From Prosthecobacter sp. SYSU 5D2 (GTDB lineage Bacteria > Verrucomicrobiota > Verrucomicrobiia > Verrucomicrobiales > Verrucomicrobiaceae), in NCBI RefSeq assembly GCF_039655865.1, contig NZ_JBBYXL010000005.1, forward strand, positions 248,001 to 312,000: DNA of 64,000 bases, in the 5' to 3' direction. The position numbers and the translations under genes were made by a program. Under the pieces are notes generated by a model that had not been told where the DNA came from, searched no databases, and saw nothing but the letters and a program-made list of their open reading frames with translations. Below, in pieces: positions 18,303-26,207 of this stretch; positions within the stretch are counted from its first letter, which is position 1; every line of letters starts with the position of its first letter.

Positions 18303-19838
18303 TCACTCAAACTTTAGCGAATAAAGGTCCGCATCCCGAAGCATGAAACGCAGGCGGACAGGCTTTCCTGACAGGGCGCTGACATCGCTGCCGCCTTTCC
18401 AGGTGACGATGCGGGCATGGGAATCGCCAAACTGAGGTTCGGAATCGGCAAGGGCAAAGCCGGGGATGGGCTGACCCTTTGCATCCTGGATCTCCACCTG
18501 GATATCGCCTGCGGCAGAAGAGGCGAAATTCAGCGTCAGTTTCTTGCCGGTGAAAGTAAGCGGGCGGGTGATCAGCTCACCGCCCTTCATGGGGGCATGG
18601 ATGGAAACGAATCCATCCAGGCGCAGGGTGTACCGGCGCAGAGCGCTGCTGTTGCCGGTCCAATAACTTTCCGTGGCATAGAAGGAAAGCTCGTCAGGCG
18701 CACCTTCGATGGTGGACTTGGTTTCCACCGCATGCCAGGCGAGGTATTGATGCCCGTAGTTCCAGGAGCCCTCGCGCTCAATGCCGGGGCGCAGGAAAGC
18801 CTCGTTCCAGCGTTTAAATTTCACCCCATTCCGGCTGACCATGAGAAGCCCCTCGGTGATGGCGCTGCCGTATCGCTGGCTGCCGGTGGCCCTTGCCTCG
18901 CGGTGCTCGCGCTCGGGCAGGGCCTTCATGCTGGCGGAGTTCCAGTCGCGTTCGATGTAGCGGGTCGGGAAGCCAATCAGCAGATGCGGGGCGCGATGGT
19001 ATGGCTTGATCTGGTTGGTATAAAGCTGCTCCTCCGGGCTGTCTTCATAGCTCAAATTCTCATCATTTTCCCAGTGGAGAAAGTCCTTGGACGTGGCGGT
19101 GCGGATGGAGCGGATGCCCTGATATTTGCCTTTTTTGCCCTCCTTTTCATCGGCGCTGAAATAGCGCCAGTAGGCCCGATAGACCCCGCTTTCTGCATCC
19201 CAAAACGCCAGGTTCTGCGAGTCGAACGCGCCGTCAGTAATGACGGGGGCATCGGCCATGGGAGACCAGCGCAGGCCATCGGCAGATTTGAGGGCCAGCA
19301 GGCCGGTGGGTTTGTGCGAGCGCACGATGGCCTTGTACTTCGCATCCGCAGGCGCGGCCGGGTTTTCATCCTTGAAGACTGCGGGGTGCCCGCCATCCGG
19401 ATTCACCTTTCCCATCATGCCGTAGGGGATGACGATGTTGTTGGCCTTGGAGCCGTTGAATTCATGCTGGCCGACTTCTGGTTTGCGCCAATGAATGCCA
19501 TCGTCGCTTTCGGCATAACAAGTATAAAGCGGATGGGTGCTGGTATCAATTTTCCCCTCCTTCACCTCCAGCTGCCAGGCTTTGTAATACATGCGGTAGA
19601 GGCCGCCATCTTTGAAGACACTGTGATAACCGCTGCCGCTGCCCTCCCACGGTGCATCGTGGACGATGGCGATCTCCTGAGGCTGCGGATGGTGCAGCCG
19701 CTGCGTGGCCTGGCCTTTGAACTCACTGATGAGGTGGTCATCCACGAAGAGCTCACGTCGGCTGCCGATTGGCAGCGGCTCCTGGGCCCACAAGGGCAGG
19801 GCCATAGCGGATACGAGGGCGACTAGGGAGGTGCGCAT
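18303..19838 (-). CDS. Secreted five-bladed propeller glycosidase-like protein
   Basis: The ATG at 19838 is chosen because GGAG lies 9 nt upstream and a signal peptide follows directly (R-T-S-L-V-A-L-V-S-A-M-A-L-P-L-W-A-Q); earlier TTG/ATG starts lack this spacing. 511 residues. The mature protein opens with I-G-S-R-R-E-L-F-V-D-D-H-L-I, typical of a family of secreted proteins in Planctomycetes and Verrucomicrobia related to GH32/GH43 beta-propellers. W/Y-rich blades such as Y-R-M-Y-Y-K-A-W and S-D-D-G-I-H-W-R-K-P follow. Catalytic acids cannot be assigned from sequence alone. It lies 51 nt downstream of a sulfatase gene in the same direction, which suggests joint action on a sulfated polysaccharide. 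Confidence 0.75.
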   Translation of the reverse strand: MRTSLVALVSAMALPLWAQEPLPIGSRRELFVDDHLISEFKGQATQRLHHPQPQEIAIVHDAPWEGSGSGYHSVFKDGGLYRMYYKAWQLEVKEGKIDTSTHPLYTCYAESDDGIHWRKPEVGQHEFNGSKANNIVIPYGMMGKVNPDGGHPAVFKDENPAAPADAKYKAIVRSHKPTGLLALKSADGLRWSPMADAPVITDGAFDSQNLAFWDAESGVYRAYWRYFSADEKEGKKGKYQGIRSIRTATSKDFLHWENDENLSYEDSPEEQLYTNQIKPYHRAPHLLIGFPTRYIERDWNSASMKALPEREHREARATGSQRYGSAITEGLLMVSRNGVKFKRWNEAFLRPGIEREGSWNYGHQYLAWHAVETKSTIEGAPDELSFYATESYWTGNSSALRRYTLRLDGFVSIHAPMKGGELITRPLTFTGKKLTLNFASSAAGDIQVEIQDAKGQPIPGFALADSEPQFGDSHARIVTWKGGSDVSALSGKPVRLRFMLRDADLYSLKFE

Positions 19839-19889
19839 CGGAAGCATCTCCAACAAACGCTTTCAGAAAGGCGCTTTCAGGAAATTTTG

Positions 19890-21368
19890 TCACAGCCTTG
19901 CTGGCACGATGGGCGAATCTGGCACCTTGCCTTCGGCTTTGGGGGAGAATAGAGGCTTGAGTGTTTGGATGACCTCTTTGCCTTCCGGGGTGTTCGCCAG
20001 ATTGGTAAATTCGTCGGGGTCTTTTTCGTGGTCGTATAGCTCCAGGCCTTCGCGGCCTTCATTCCATTCGGTATAGCGCCAGCGGGCGGTGCGCAGGCTG
20101 CGGCCCATAACGGGTTTTGGGAACCGGGCATCAGCAGGCCGGAGGATCTGGGTGAGGGCGTGGCAGTCCCATTCAGCGGCGGGATCGTCCAGCAAGGGCT
20201 GCAAGTTCCGCCCGCTAAGTTGCGGCGGGGTATCGAGTCCGCACAGGGCTGTGAGAGTGGGGTAAAGGTCCACCAGTTCGACGATGCGATTGCAGGCACG
20301 GCCCTGGCCACGGGTGCCGGGTGCACGAATGATGAGCGGTGTGCGTGCGGATTCCTCCATCAGGCTGCGCTTCTGCCACATGCCCAGATGCTCGCCCAGA
20401 TGATAACCGTGGTCGCTCCAGAGAACGACGATGGTATTCTCTGCAAGCTTAAGCCGGTCCAGCGCCTCCAGCACCCGGCCAATCTGAGCATCTACAAAGG
20501 AAACGCTCGCGTGGTAAGCTTGCAATGCCTGCCGGCAGGTGGTTTCATCCAGGCCGTAATGCGGGGTGGGATTGTTATGGGCAAAGGCGGCAGCCGGCAT
20601 GTCCTCACGGTCATCCGGCGGGGCAGTGGGCAGACGCATTTCCTCTAAAGGATGCAGATCAAAGTAACGTTTCGGAGCCACAAAGGGTGTGTGCGGCCGG
20701 AAGAAACCGACCCCCAGGAAGAAGGCTTTGTCAGTCGTCTGCTGCTGTTCCAAAAGGCGGATGGCCTCGGTGGCGATCATGCCGTCCGTTTGCTCCTCAT
20801 CGCTCCCGTCTGCCGCCAGCCAGCTCAGGGCCGCGCTCACGGGTTTTGCCGGTGTGGGATTGATGATGAGGGCTTCATCCGTCACGTCGCGGCCTTTGGG
20901 ATTGATGACGAGATCCCAGGAGGGTTTGTCATCCAGACCGTCGGTGCCGATGCCTTTGGGCACATCGTAATGATACAGCTTGCCCACGCGCGCGGAGAAC
21001 CAGCCGTTTTGCCGGAAATATTGCGGCAGCGTCGCCAGGTCCGGCTTTTCCTCGCGGAAATGCCGGTCCAGATCATAGACGCGGATGGCATCCGGCCGCA
21101 GACCGGTGAGCACGGAGGCGCGGCTGGGATTGCACAGCGGGATCTGGCAGTAGGCACGGTCAAACCTCACCCCGCTGGCCGCCAGGCGGTCCAGGTGCGG
21201 CGTCTTCGCCACCGGATGGCCGGCGGAGCCCAGCACATTGCCCAGATCATCCACGGCAATGAAGAGCACATTCGGGCCTGCGGCGTGGGCTCCGAATGAG
21301 GTCAATAAGAGGACTGCGAGGCAAAGGGCTGTCCGCCAAAAGGAGGGTAATGGTGACAAGGTGGGCAT
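19890..21368 (-). CDS. Secreted type I sulfatase, iduronate-2-sulfatase-like
   Basis: The reading frame extends upstream to 21464, but the ATG at 21368 begins a good signal peptide (hydrophobic run ending G-A-H-A-A). 492 residues. The alkaline phosphatase-like fold is marked by [10 protein letters not shown] (metal-binding Asp pair near residues 40-41) and the C-N-P-S-R-A-S signature at Cys79, the residue converted to formylglycine. G-K-L-Y-H downstream and later [10 protein letters not shown] complete the metal and substrate site; the I-D-S-like spacing suggests hydrolysis of a sugar sulfate. No maturase gene is in the window. Probably co-transcribed with the downstream propeller protein; divergent from a zinc dehydrogenase gene. 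Confidence 0.92.
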   Translation of the reverse strand: MPTLSPLPSFWRTALCLAVLLLTSFGAHAAGPNVLFIAVDDLGNVLGSAGHPVAKTPHLDRLAASGVRFDRAYCQIPLCNPSRASVLTGLRPDAIRVYDLDRHFREEKPDLATLPQYFRQNGWFSARVGKLYHYDVPKGIGTDGLDDKPSWDLVINPKGRDVTDEALIINPTPAKPVSAALSWLAADGSDEEQTDGMIATEAIRLLEQQQTTDKAFFLGVGFFRPHTPFVAPKRYFDLHPLEEMRLPTAPPDDREDMPAAAFAHNNPTPHYGLDETTCRQALQAYHASVSFVDAQIGRVLEALDRLKLAENTIVVLWSDHGYHLGEHLGMWQKRSLMEESARTPLIIRAPGTRGQGRACNRIVELVDLYPTLTALCGLDTPPQLSGRNLQPLLDDPAAEWDCHALTQILRPADARFPKPVMGRSLRTARWRYTEWNEGREGLELYDHEKDPDEFTNLANTPEGKEVIQTLKPLFSPKAEGKVPDSPIVPARL

Positions 21369-21432
21369 GAGTAAGTTATAAAACGCAACGCTGCCGCGTG
21401 TATAGCCTCGGGTGCAGGTATTCGTCCGCCTT

Positions 21433-21460
21433 GTCGTAAATCGCATACTCTTTGTCGTGG
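21433..21460. promoter_or_regulatory. 28-bp direct-repeat site upstream of the dehydrogenase gene
   Basis: The 15-mer GTCGTAAATCGCATA is followed after 6 nt by GTCGTGG, giving two GTCGT half-sites exactly 21 bp apart. A near copy lies at 24021-24048 upstream of the SDR gene, at almost the same distance from its start. The spacing fits an AraC-family activator binding one face of the helix. It lies between the divergent sulfatase (start 21368) and dehydrogenase (start 21503). The regulator is not known. Confidence 0.5.
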
Positions 21461-21502
21461 TCAAGCCGCCGGGCTTTGACGTATGCTGGCTTAAACCTAA
21501 CC

Positions 21503-22528
21503 ATGAAATCCGCTGCCGTTGTCAATTATGCCCCGGAAAAGGGCTCGGTCGAAATCCGTGAAATCGAGAAACCCGAAATCGGTGCGGAGGATGTGCTGCT
21601 GGAGGTGGCCAATGTCGGCGTCTGCGGCAGCGACCTTCACCAATGGACCGCAGACCATTCCTGGCCGGTGAACTATCCCGTGGTGCTCGGCCACGAGTTT
21701 GGAGGGCGTATTGTCCAGGTGGGCAAAGACGTGGAAGGCTGGCAGGAGGGCGACCGCGTCGTGTCTGAAACCGCCGCCATCATCTCCAAGGACAACCCCA
21801 TGACCCGCCGGGGCCTTTATAACCTGGACAATACCCGCAAAGGTTTCGGATACGGCGTTAACGGAGCCATGACCAAGTATGTGCGTGTGCCCTCACGTAT
21901 CCTCCACCACGTGCCGGATCAACTGCCCTTTGAGCAGGCCTGCCTCACGGAGCCCTGCTGTGTGGCGTATAATGCCGTGGTGAAAAATGCCCGCATTGAG
22001 CCAGGGGACCGCGTCGTTGTGCTTGGCCCTGGAACCATCGGCATCCTCTGCGCCGCCATGGCCCGCCTGTGCGGGGCGGAGGTGGCCATCGTCGGCCTGC
22101 CACAGGATGCGCACCGGCTGGAGATCGCCAAAGGTTACGGCTGCGAAGTCATCATCGGCGATGCCAAACCCTGGGCATTGCAGCGCGACGGCCTGGGCTG
22201 CGATGGCGTCATTGATGCCGCCGGCGCCAGCATCACGCTGAAGATCGCCCTGGACATTGTCCGGCCCGCCGGGTGGATCAGCAAAGTGGGTTGGGGGCCA
22301 CAACCGCTGGGTTTTAACATGGACCCGCTGGTGCAGAAGAACATCACCCTGCAAGGCAGCTTCAGCCACAACTGGCCCATCTGGGAGCGTGTCATCGCCC
22401 TGCTGGCCAGCGGCCAGTTTGATGTGAAACCCATTATCGGCGGTGTATGGCCCGTCACCGAATGGCATCAGGCCTTTGAAAAAATGCACAAAGGCGAGGT
22501 GGTGAAGAGCGTGTTGAGGCCGGTGTGA
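21503..22528 (+). CDS. Zinc-type medium-chain dehydrogenase lacking structural-zinc cysteines
   Basis: The frame opens at 21452, but the ATG at 21503 matches the family start (M-K-S-A-A-V-V). 341 residues. The GroES-like domain carries catalytic zinc ligands Cys41 (G-V-C-G-S-D) and His64-Glu65 (G-H-E-F-G-G). The Rossmann domain has the G-P-G-T-I-G nucleotide motif near residue 173. It resembles sorbitol/iditol/threonine-type dehydrogenases, including the F-G-Y-G-V-N-G-A segment. The lobe that normally carries four cysteines for structural zinc (about residues 93-110) has none. A sugar alcohol or sugar acid substrate is likely given the neighbours. The 28-bp direct-repeat site lies 42 nt before the start. 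Confidence 0.9.
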   Translation: MKSAAVVNYAPEKGSVEIREIEKPEIGAEDVLLEVANVGVCGSDLHQWTADHSWPVNYPVVLGHEFGGRIVQVGKDVEGWQEGDRVVSETAAIISKDNPMTRRGLYNLDNTRKGFGYGVNGAMTKYVRVPSRILHHVPDQLPFEQACLTEPCCVAYNAVVKNARIEPGDRVVVLGPGTIGILCAAMARLCGAEVAIVGLPQDAHRLEIAKGYGCEVIIGDAKPWALQRDGLGCDGVIDAAGASITLKIALDIVRPAGWISKVGWGPQPLGFNMDPLVQKNITLQGSFSHNWPIWERVIALLASGQFDVKPIIGGVWPVTEWHQAFEKMHKGEVVKSVLRPV

Positions 22529-22565
22529 GAAAGGACATCCCGGATTATGGACCGGGACTCATATC

Positions 22566-23144
22566 CTACATCTCATCCTCCAGCTCTTTCAGATAGGAAA
22601 TCATGGCGGCCTCCATCCGGGCAAAATCTTTTCCCGGGTCAGTGTCCAGAATGAAGGTCAATTCCTCAGCCGCTTCCGTGCGAAAGGGATGACGGGTATT
22701 CTTGGCGATCTCAAGCAGCACCGGAAGCCGGACCCTTTCATCCCGGTTGCCCAGGTCAGTATAGAAGACATCCAGCACTTCTTCCCCCAGCCCGGCATCC
22801 ACCGTCAGCGGGCGCATCTTGGCATAAGTTTCATCGGAAACGTTGTCACAAATGTGCTGGGCGGCATCCTCCTTGCCCCTGACTGGAAGGGTGGGGAAGA
22901 GCACAATGAGGCGGTCCGCAATGTCCTCCATCTCAAGAGCAGAATGGACAATCTTCTCCAGCCTCACCTCCCAGTCTTCCTGGGGAACGGGCATCGGAGT
23001 GGCAGGGTTTGGCACCTGGGAGGTGGGGCTGATGGCAAGCTGGGACGGCGCTGCTGCCGGGCCCAGGTTCAAGTACCAAAACACTGCCCCCAGCACACCT
23101 GTGGCAAGGATAACAAGGGCAATCACCAGGGCGTGGGGCTTCAT
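22566..23144 (-). CDS. Membrane-anchored hypothetical protein
   Basis: 192 residues. The N-terminus is one transmembrane or uncleaved signal segment (A-L-V-I-A-L-V-I-L-A-T-G-V-L-G-A-V-F-W-Y), followed by a proline/alanine/threonine-rich linker. The rest is a charged helical domain of HEAT-like character (repeated L-P-V-L-L-E-I-A-x-N and E-A-A-E-E-L patterns). No family recognised. Convergent with the dehydrogenase gene, with only 37 nt between the stops, and divergent from the next gene. Codon use and composition are like the neighbours, so it looks like a real gene of unknown role. Confidence 0.7.
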   Translation of the reverse strand: MKPHALVIALVILATGVLGAVFWYLNLGPAAAPSQLAISPTSQVPNPATPMPVPQEDWEVRLEKIVHSALEMEDIADRLIVLFPTLPVRGKEDAAQHICDNVSDETYAKMRPLTVDAGLGEEVLDVFYTDLGNRDERVRLPVLLEIAKNTRHPFRTEAAEELTFILDTDPGKDFARMEAAMISYLKELEDEM

Positions 23145-23307
23145 CCAGATAGCATAAGTTCCCCCGGTTCCTCGGCGAGACCTATTTTAGCATTCTCATA
23201 TCTCAGTGTGCCCAGCAGGAGATCTGACCTCCTCGCTTTCGTGATGGTTTTCTGCCGGGTATTCGCTATTTGCTGCCGCACCATACGTTATCTTCCACCC
23301 AATCCCC

Positions 23308-23997
23308 ATGAAACTCATCCAGCCACTCCTCCTTGCCTCCCTTTTTGCCACCGGTGCTTTTGCCGCTGACTATACACGCGTCATCTTTGCGGATGATTTT
23401 TCTGCCGAGGGTTTCGGGCCGCGCTGGGGGCACTATAAAAGCTCCAGCGTGGTGAAGGACGGCGTGCTGGTGGGCATCACGGCCCCGACTTCTGACCACT
23501 CCGCCGTGGATAACATCCGCATTGATGGGGAGAAGGATCTGGAGGTTTCGGTGAAGTTTCGTTTCGTTTCTGACAAGGCGAAAAGCTTCAATGTCTGGTT
23601 CGATGACAAAGGCTACAAGGGCTCCCACGCCGGGCACATCTGCCAGGTGACAGTCTCCCCCACGAGTGTGAACATGGCGGATGCCAAGACTGGAGCCTTC
23701 ACCCTGGAAGGCGGACTTTATGATCGCAAGAAGGCCAACCAGCTCACCGATGATGAAAAGAAAATGCTGGCCGCCAAAGCCAAGCGCGAGCCAGTGAAGC
23801 TGAGCCTGGAGAAATGGCACACGCTAGTGGTGCAGACGAAGGGCGATGAGATCGAAGTCACCATCAATGGAAAAAAAGCGGGCAGCTTCAAGTCCGAAGG
23901 CATCGCCCATGAAACGAAGTCCCTCATCAGCCTGACCACGAACGCCGTGGATGTGGAGTATGATGACTTCAGCATCAAAGGCGTGGCCAAACCCTGA
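23308..23997 (+). CDS. Secreted concanavalin-A-like (DUF1080-type) protein
   Basis: 229 residues with a clear signal peptide (K-L-I-Q-P-L-L-L-A-S-L-F-A-T-G-A-F-A). The mature protein begins with F-A-D-D-F-S-A-E-G-F-G-P-R-W and later has D-L-E-V-S-V-K-F-R-F and W-H-T-L-V-V-Q-T-K-G-D-E-I-E-V, the hallmarks of the 3-keto-disaccharide hydrolase/DUF1080 jelly-roll family that is very abundant in Planctomycetes and Verrucomicrobia. The family includes lyases or hydrolases of oxidised disaccharides as well as members of unknown role, so activity is uncertain. Stands alone; the SDR gene follows 98 nt later in the same direction. Confidence 0.8.
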   Translation: MKLIQPLLLASLFATGAFAADYTRVIFADDFSAEGFGPRWGHYKSSSVVKDGVLVGITAPTSDHSAVDNIRIDGEKDLEVSVKFRFVSDKAKSFNVWFDDKGYKGSHAGHICQVTVSPTSVNMADAKTGAFTLEGGLYDRKKANQLTDDEKKMLAAKAKREPVKLSLEKWHTLVVQTKGDEIEVTINGKKAGSFKSEGIAHETKSLISLTTNAVDVEYDDFSIKGVAKP

Positions 23998-24020
23998 GAT
24001 CTGTTGTGGCCGATGGCCAC

Positions 24021-24048
24021 GTCGTAAATCGCATAGAAACTGACGTGG
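24021..24048. promoter_or_regulatory. 28-bp direct-repeat site upstream of the SDR gene
   Basis: Same 15-mer GTCGTAAATCGCATA as at 21433, followed after 6 unrelated nt by GACGTGG. The half-sites are again 21 bp apart. The site ends 47 nt before the SDR start, close to the 42 nt seen at the dehydrogenase gene. The two occurrences share 15 identical bases plus 6 of the last 7, while the 6-nt spacer differs, as expected for a bound operator rather than a recent duplication. Confidence 0.5.
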
Positions 24049-24095
24049 CAGCAACCCTGCGCCAGGGTTTAATGGCGGTCATCTTTTATCCTCCC

Positions 24096-24902
24096 ATGCG
24101 CCTCGAAAACAAAGTCATCCTCATCACTGGAAGCGCCACCGGCATTGGCTGCGCCATCGCCAGACGCTGCGTCGCGGAAGGCGCACGCGTGGTCATCCAC
24201 GGGCTGGAGGCGGATCTGGCTGCGGCCGTAGTGGCCGAGCTGGGAGCGGACAAGGCGGTGTCGCATATTGAGGATCTGAATGCCGAAGGCTGCCCGCAGC
24301 GGCTGGTGGAGGTGGCGGTGAAAAGTTTTGGCCGCCTGGATGCCGTGGTGAACAATGCCGCCATGGTTGGCCAGGGCAACATCCACACCACGACGGCGGA
24401 CTTCTTTTCCAAGATGCTGCATGTGAATGCCGTGGTGCCTTTCCTGCTGATCCAGGCAGCCCTGCCGGAACTGCGGAAAGTGCGCGGCTGTGCACTGAAC
24501 ATCGGCAGCGTGAACGCCTGGTGCGGCGAGCCAAACCTGCTGCCCTACAGCGTCTCCAAAGGTGCGCTGATGACTTTGACGCGTAACCTGGGAGACACTC
24601 TGATGCAAGAGGACGGCGTGCGGGTTAACCAGATCAACCCCGGCTGGGTGCTGACGGAAAATGAAGCCAAGCGCAAGCGCGAGCATGGCCTGCATGAAAC
24701 GTGGTATCAGGACCTGCCGAAGATCTATGCGCCAGCCGGGCGCATCCTCTGGCCGGAAGAGATCGCCGCGGCGGCGGTCTATTGGCTGGCGGATGAAAGC
24801 GGCCCCATCAGCGGCCAGGTCATGGACCTGGAGCAGCATCCCTTCATCGGGCGCAATCCGCCAAAGGATACCTCGACGATACCAGCACCGGCCAAGCTCT
24901 GA
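24096..24902 (+). CDS. SDR-family oxidoreductase
   Basis: The frame opens at 24006, but M-R-L-E-N-K-V-I-L-I-T-G at 24096 is the canonical SDR start. 268 residues. The cofactor motif T-G-S-A-T-G-I-G is at residues 11-18, N-N-A-A-M-V near 87-92, the catalytic Ser in I-G-S-V-N, and Y-S-V-S-K supplies Tyr and Lys. A classical short-chain dehydrogenase of the 3-oxoacyl/glucose-dehydrogenase type; substrate not predictable. It shares an upstream direct-repeat site with the zinc dehydrogenase at 21503, so both may serve the same sugar pathway. Converges on the glycosyltransferase gene (stops 4 nt apart). Confidence 0.9.
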   Translation: MRLENKVILITGSATGIGCAIARRCVAEGARVVIHGLEADLAAAVVAELGADKAVSHIEDLNAEGCPQRLVEVAVKSFGRLDAVVNNAAMVGQGNIHTTTADFFSKMLHVNAVVPFLLIQAALPELRKVRGCALNIGSVNAWCGEPNLLPYSVSKGALMTLTRNLGDTLMQEDGVRVNQINPGWVLTENEAKRKREHGLHETWYQDLPKIYAPAGRILWPEEIAAAAVYWLADESGPISGQVMDLEQHPFIGRNPPKDTSTIPAPAKL

Positions 24903-24906
24903 GCGG

Positions 24907-26022
24907 TCAGCTCAGCAGCTTGATATAGACCGCCTCCGTGCGGTCAATTTGGGTCTCGAAGGTCAGTTCACGCAGGGCGTGGGCACGGGCTTCAACGGCC
25001 ATTTTTTTCGTCGCTTCAGGTTCGGTAAAAACGGCCCGCAATGCCCCTGCCAGGGCCACGGCATCCCCAGGCGGGACCACGCGGCCACGGACTCCATCCT
25101 CCACCACCTCCGTCAGGCCGCCGGCGGAGGACGAGATGACCGGGGTGCCCACCAGCATGGCCTGGGGCAGCACCTGGGACGTAGCCTCGTTTTTTAGCGA
25201 AGGAAGCACGCAGACATCCATGATTCGCATCAGACTGGCCACATCCGTGCGATGGCCGGTGAGCACAACTCGGGTTTCCAGCCCGGTGTCCTTGATCTGC
25301 TTTTCCAGTGCCGGGCGGCGTGGTCCGGCACCCACGATGAGCAGGCGCAGTTTTGGCATGTCCTTCGCCAAACTGGTGAAGGACTCCAGCAGAACGTCAT
25401 GCCCCTTCCAGCTCCGCAGCACGGCCACGATGCCGATGACCTGGTCGTCTTCCGCAAAGCCAAGCGAAGCACGCAGGCCGTCAATGGACACCTCCGGATG
25501 AAACACCGAGGTGTCCGCCCCAGCGGGAACCGAATACTGACGGGCCGGATGGCAACCGCCCACCTGGATGAGGTGGTCGCGGATGTGATGACCGCTGGAG
25601 ATCACCGCTTCCGGCAGCAGATCATAGAGCAGTTTGGAGTTCAGTCCTGGCCGTACCGGGGAGGAAAGGTGGCGGCTGCGCACCATGGGCACGCCCGCCA
25701 GCTTGGCCCCCATGCCGCCCACCCAGCCATCCACGGAACTGTGGCTATGTACCAGATCAATCTTCTCACGACGGATCAGACGGGCCAGTTGAAAGACCGT
25801 CGGCAGGTGGACGGCGGATTTAAAAGGCAGGTGGGAGACTTGGAACCCGGCCTCCTGCGCGCGTTTGGAGATGGTGGACGCTTCCCGGCAAACAAGCTGC
25901 ATGTGCCAGCCGCGATCACGAAAAGCCTCCATCTCCCGCAGGATGCGGATCTCCTGGCCTCCCCAGCCGAGGGACCATTCGGTGTGGAGGATGCGGCGGT
26001 TGGAAACAGGCTGGGCTGACAT
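24907..26022 (-). CDS. GT4-family glycosyltransferase
   Basis: 371 residues; AAAGGGG precedes the ATG at 26022. Two Rossmann-like halves are visible: an acceptor half with E-W-S-L-G-W-G-G-Q-E and D-L-V-H-S-H-S-S-V-D-G-W, and a donor half with G-I-V-A-V-L-R-S-W-K-G-H-D, V-G-A-G-P-R-R, and the nucleotide-sugar loop E-A-T-S-Q-V-L-P-Q. The usual E-x7-E pair therefore reads E-x7-Q, a variant found in a subset of this family. G-T-P-V-I-S-S-S-A-G-G and V-P-P-G-D follow. Likely acts at the inner membrane in lipopolysaccharide or exopolysaccharide assembly. No other polysaccharide assembly genes are adjacent. Confidence 0.9.
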   Translation of the reverse strand: MSAQPVSNRRILHTEWSLGWGGQEIRILREMEAFRDRGWHMQLVCREASTISKRAQEAGFQVSHLPFKSAVHLPTVFQLARLIRREKIDLVHSHSSVDGWVGGMGAKLAGVPMVRSRHLSSPVRPGLNSKLLYDLLPEAVISSGHHIRDHLIQVGGCHPARQYSVPAGADTSVFHPEVSIDGLRASLGFAEDDQVIGIVAVLRSWKGHDVLLESFTSLAKDMPKLRLLIVGAGPRRPALEKQIKDTGLETRVVLTGHRTDVASLMRIMDVCVLPSLKNEATSQVLPQAMLVGTPVISSSAGGLTEVVEDGVRGRVVPPGDAVALAGALRAVFTEPEATKKMAVEARAHALRELTFETQIDRTEAVYIKLLS

Positions 26023-26207
26023 CCCCTTTCGATGGCTCAGGGCGCGAAAGCGTCAAGCAATAGTCGCAGGAGCCGGTCTCCCGGAATTTATATCGGTCCA
26101 AACTGTAACCTTTCCGCCCCAAGGGGGTGATGAAAGGGGTGCCAGCTAAGCTGATTGCTTATTGCGATGCGGTCAGCCTCGAAAGATAGCTGTTCCCTGC
26201 CCTACCC

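Noticed and set aside
18417..19826. Plus-strand frame of 469 codons opposite the propeller gene
   Set aside because: No motif and no ribosome site; the minus strand encodes a signal peptide and family motifs.
22529..22565. Bidirectional terminator between the dehydrogenase and hypothetical genes
   Set aside because: A 5-bp CCCGG/CCGGG stem exists, but it is short and lacks T-tracts on both sides.
26023..26207. Possible riboswitch or sigma-54 promoter upstream of the 1224-residue gene
   Set aside because: A GC-box-like stretch and a small hairpin are visible, but no known riboswitch core and no TGGCAC-N5-TTGC spacing.
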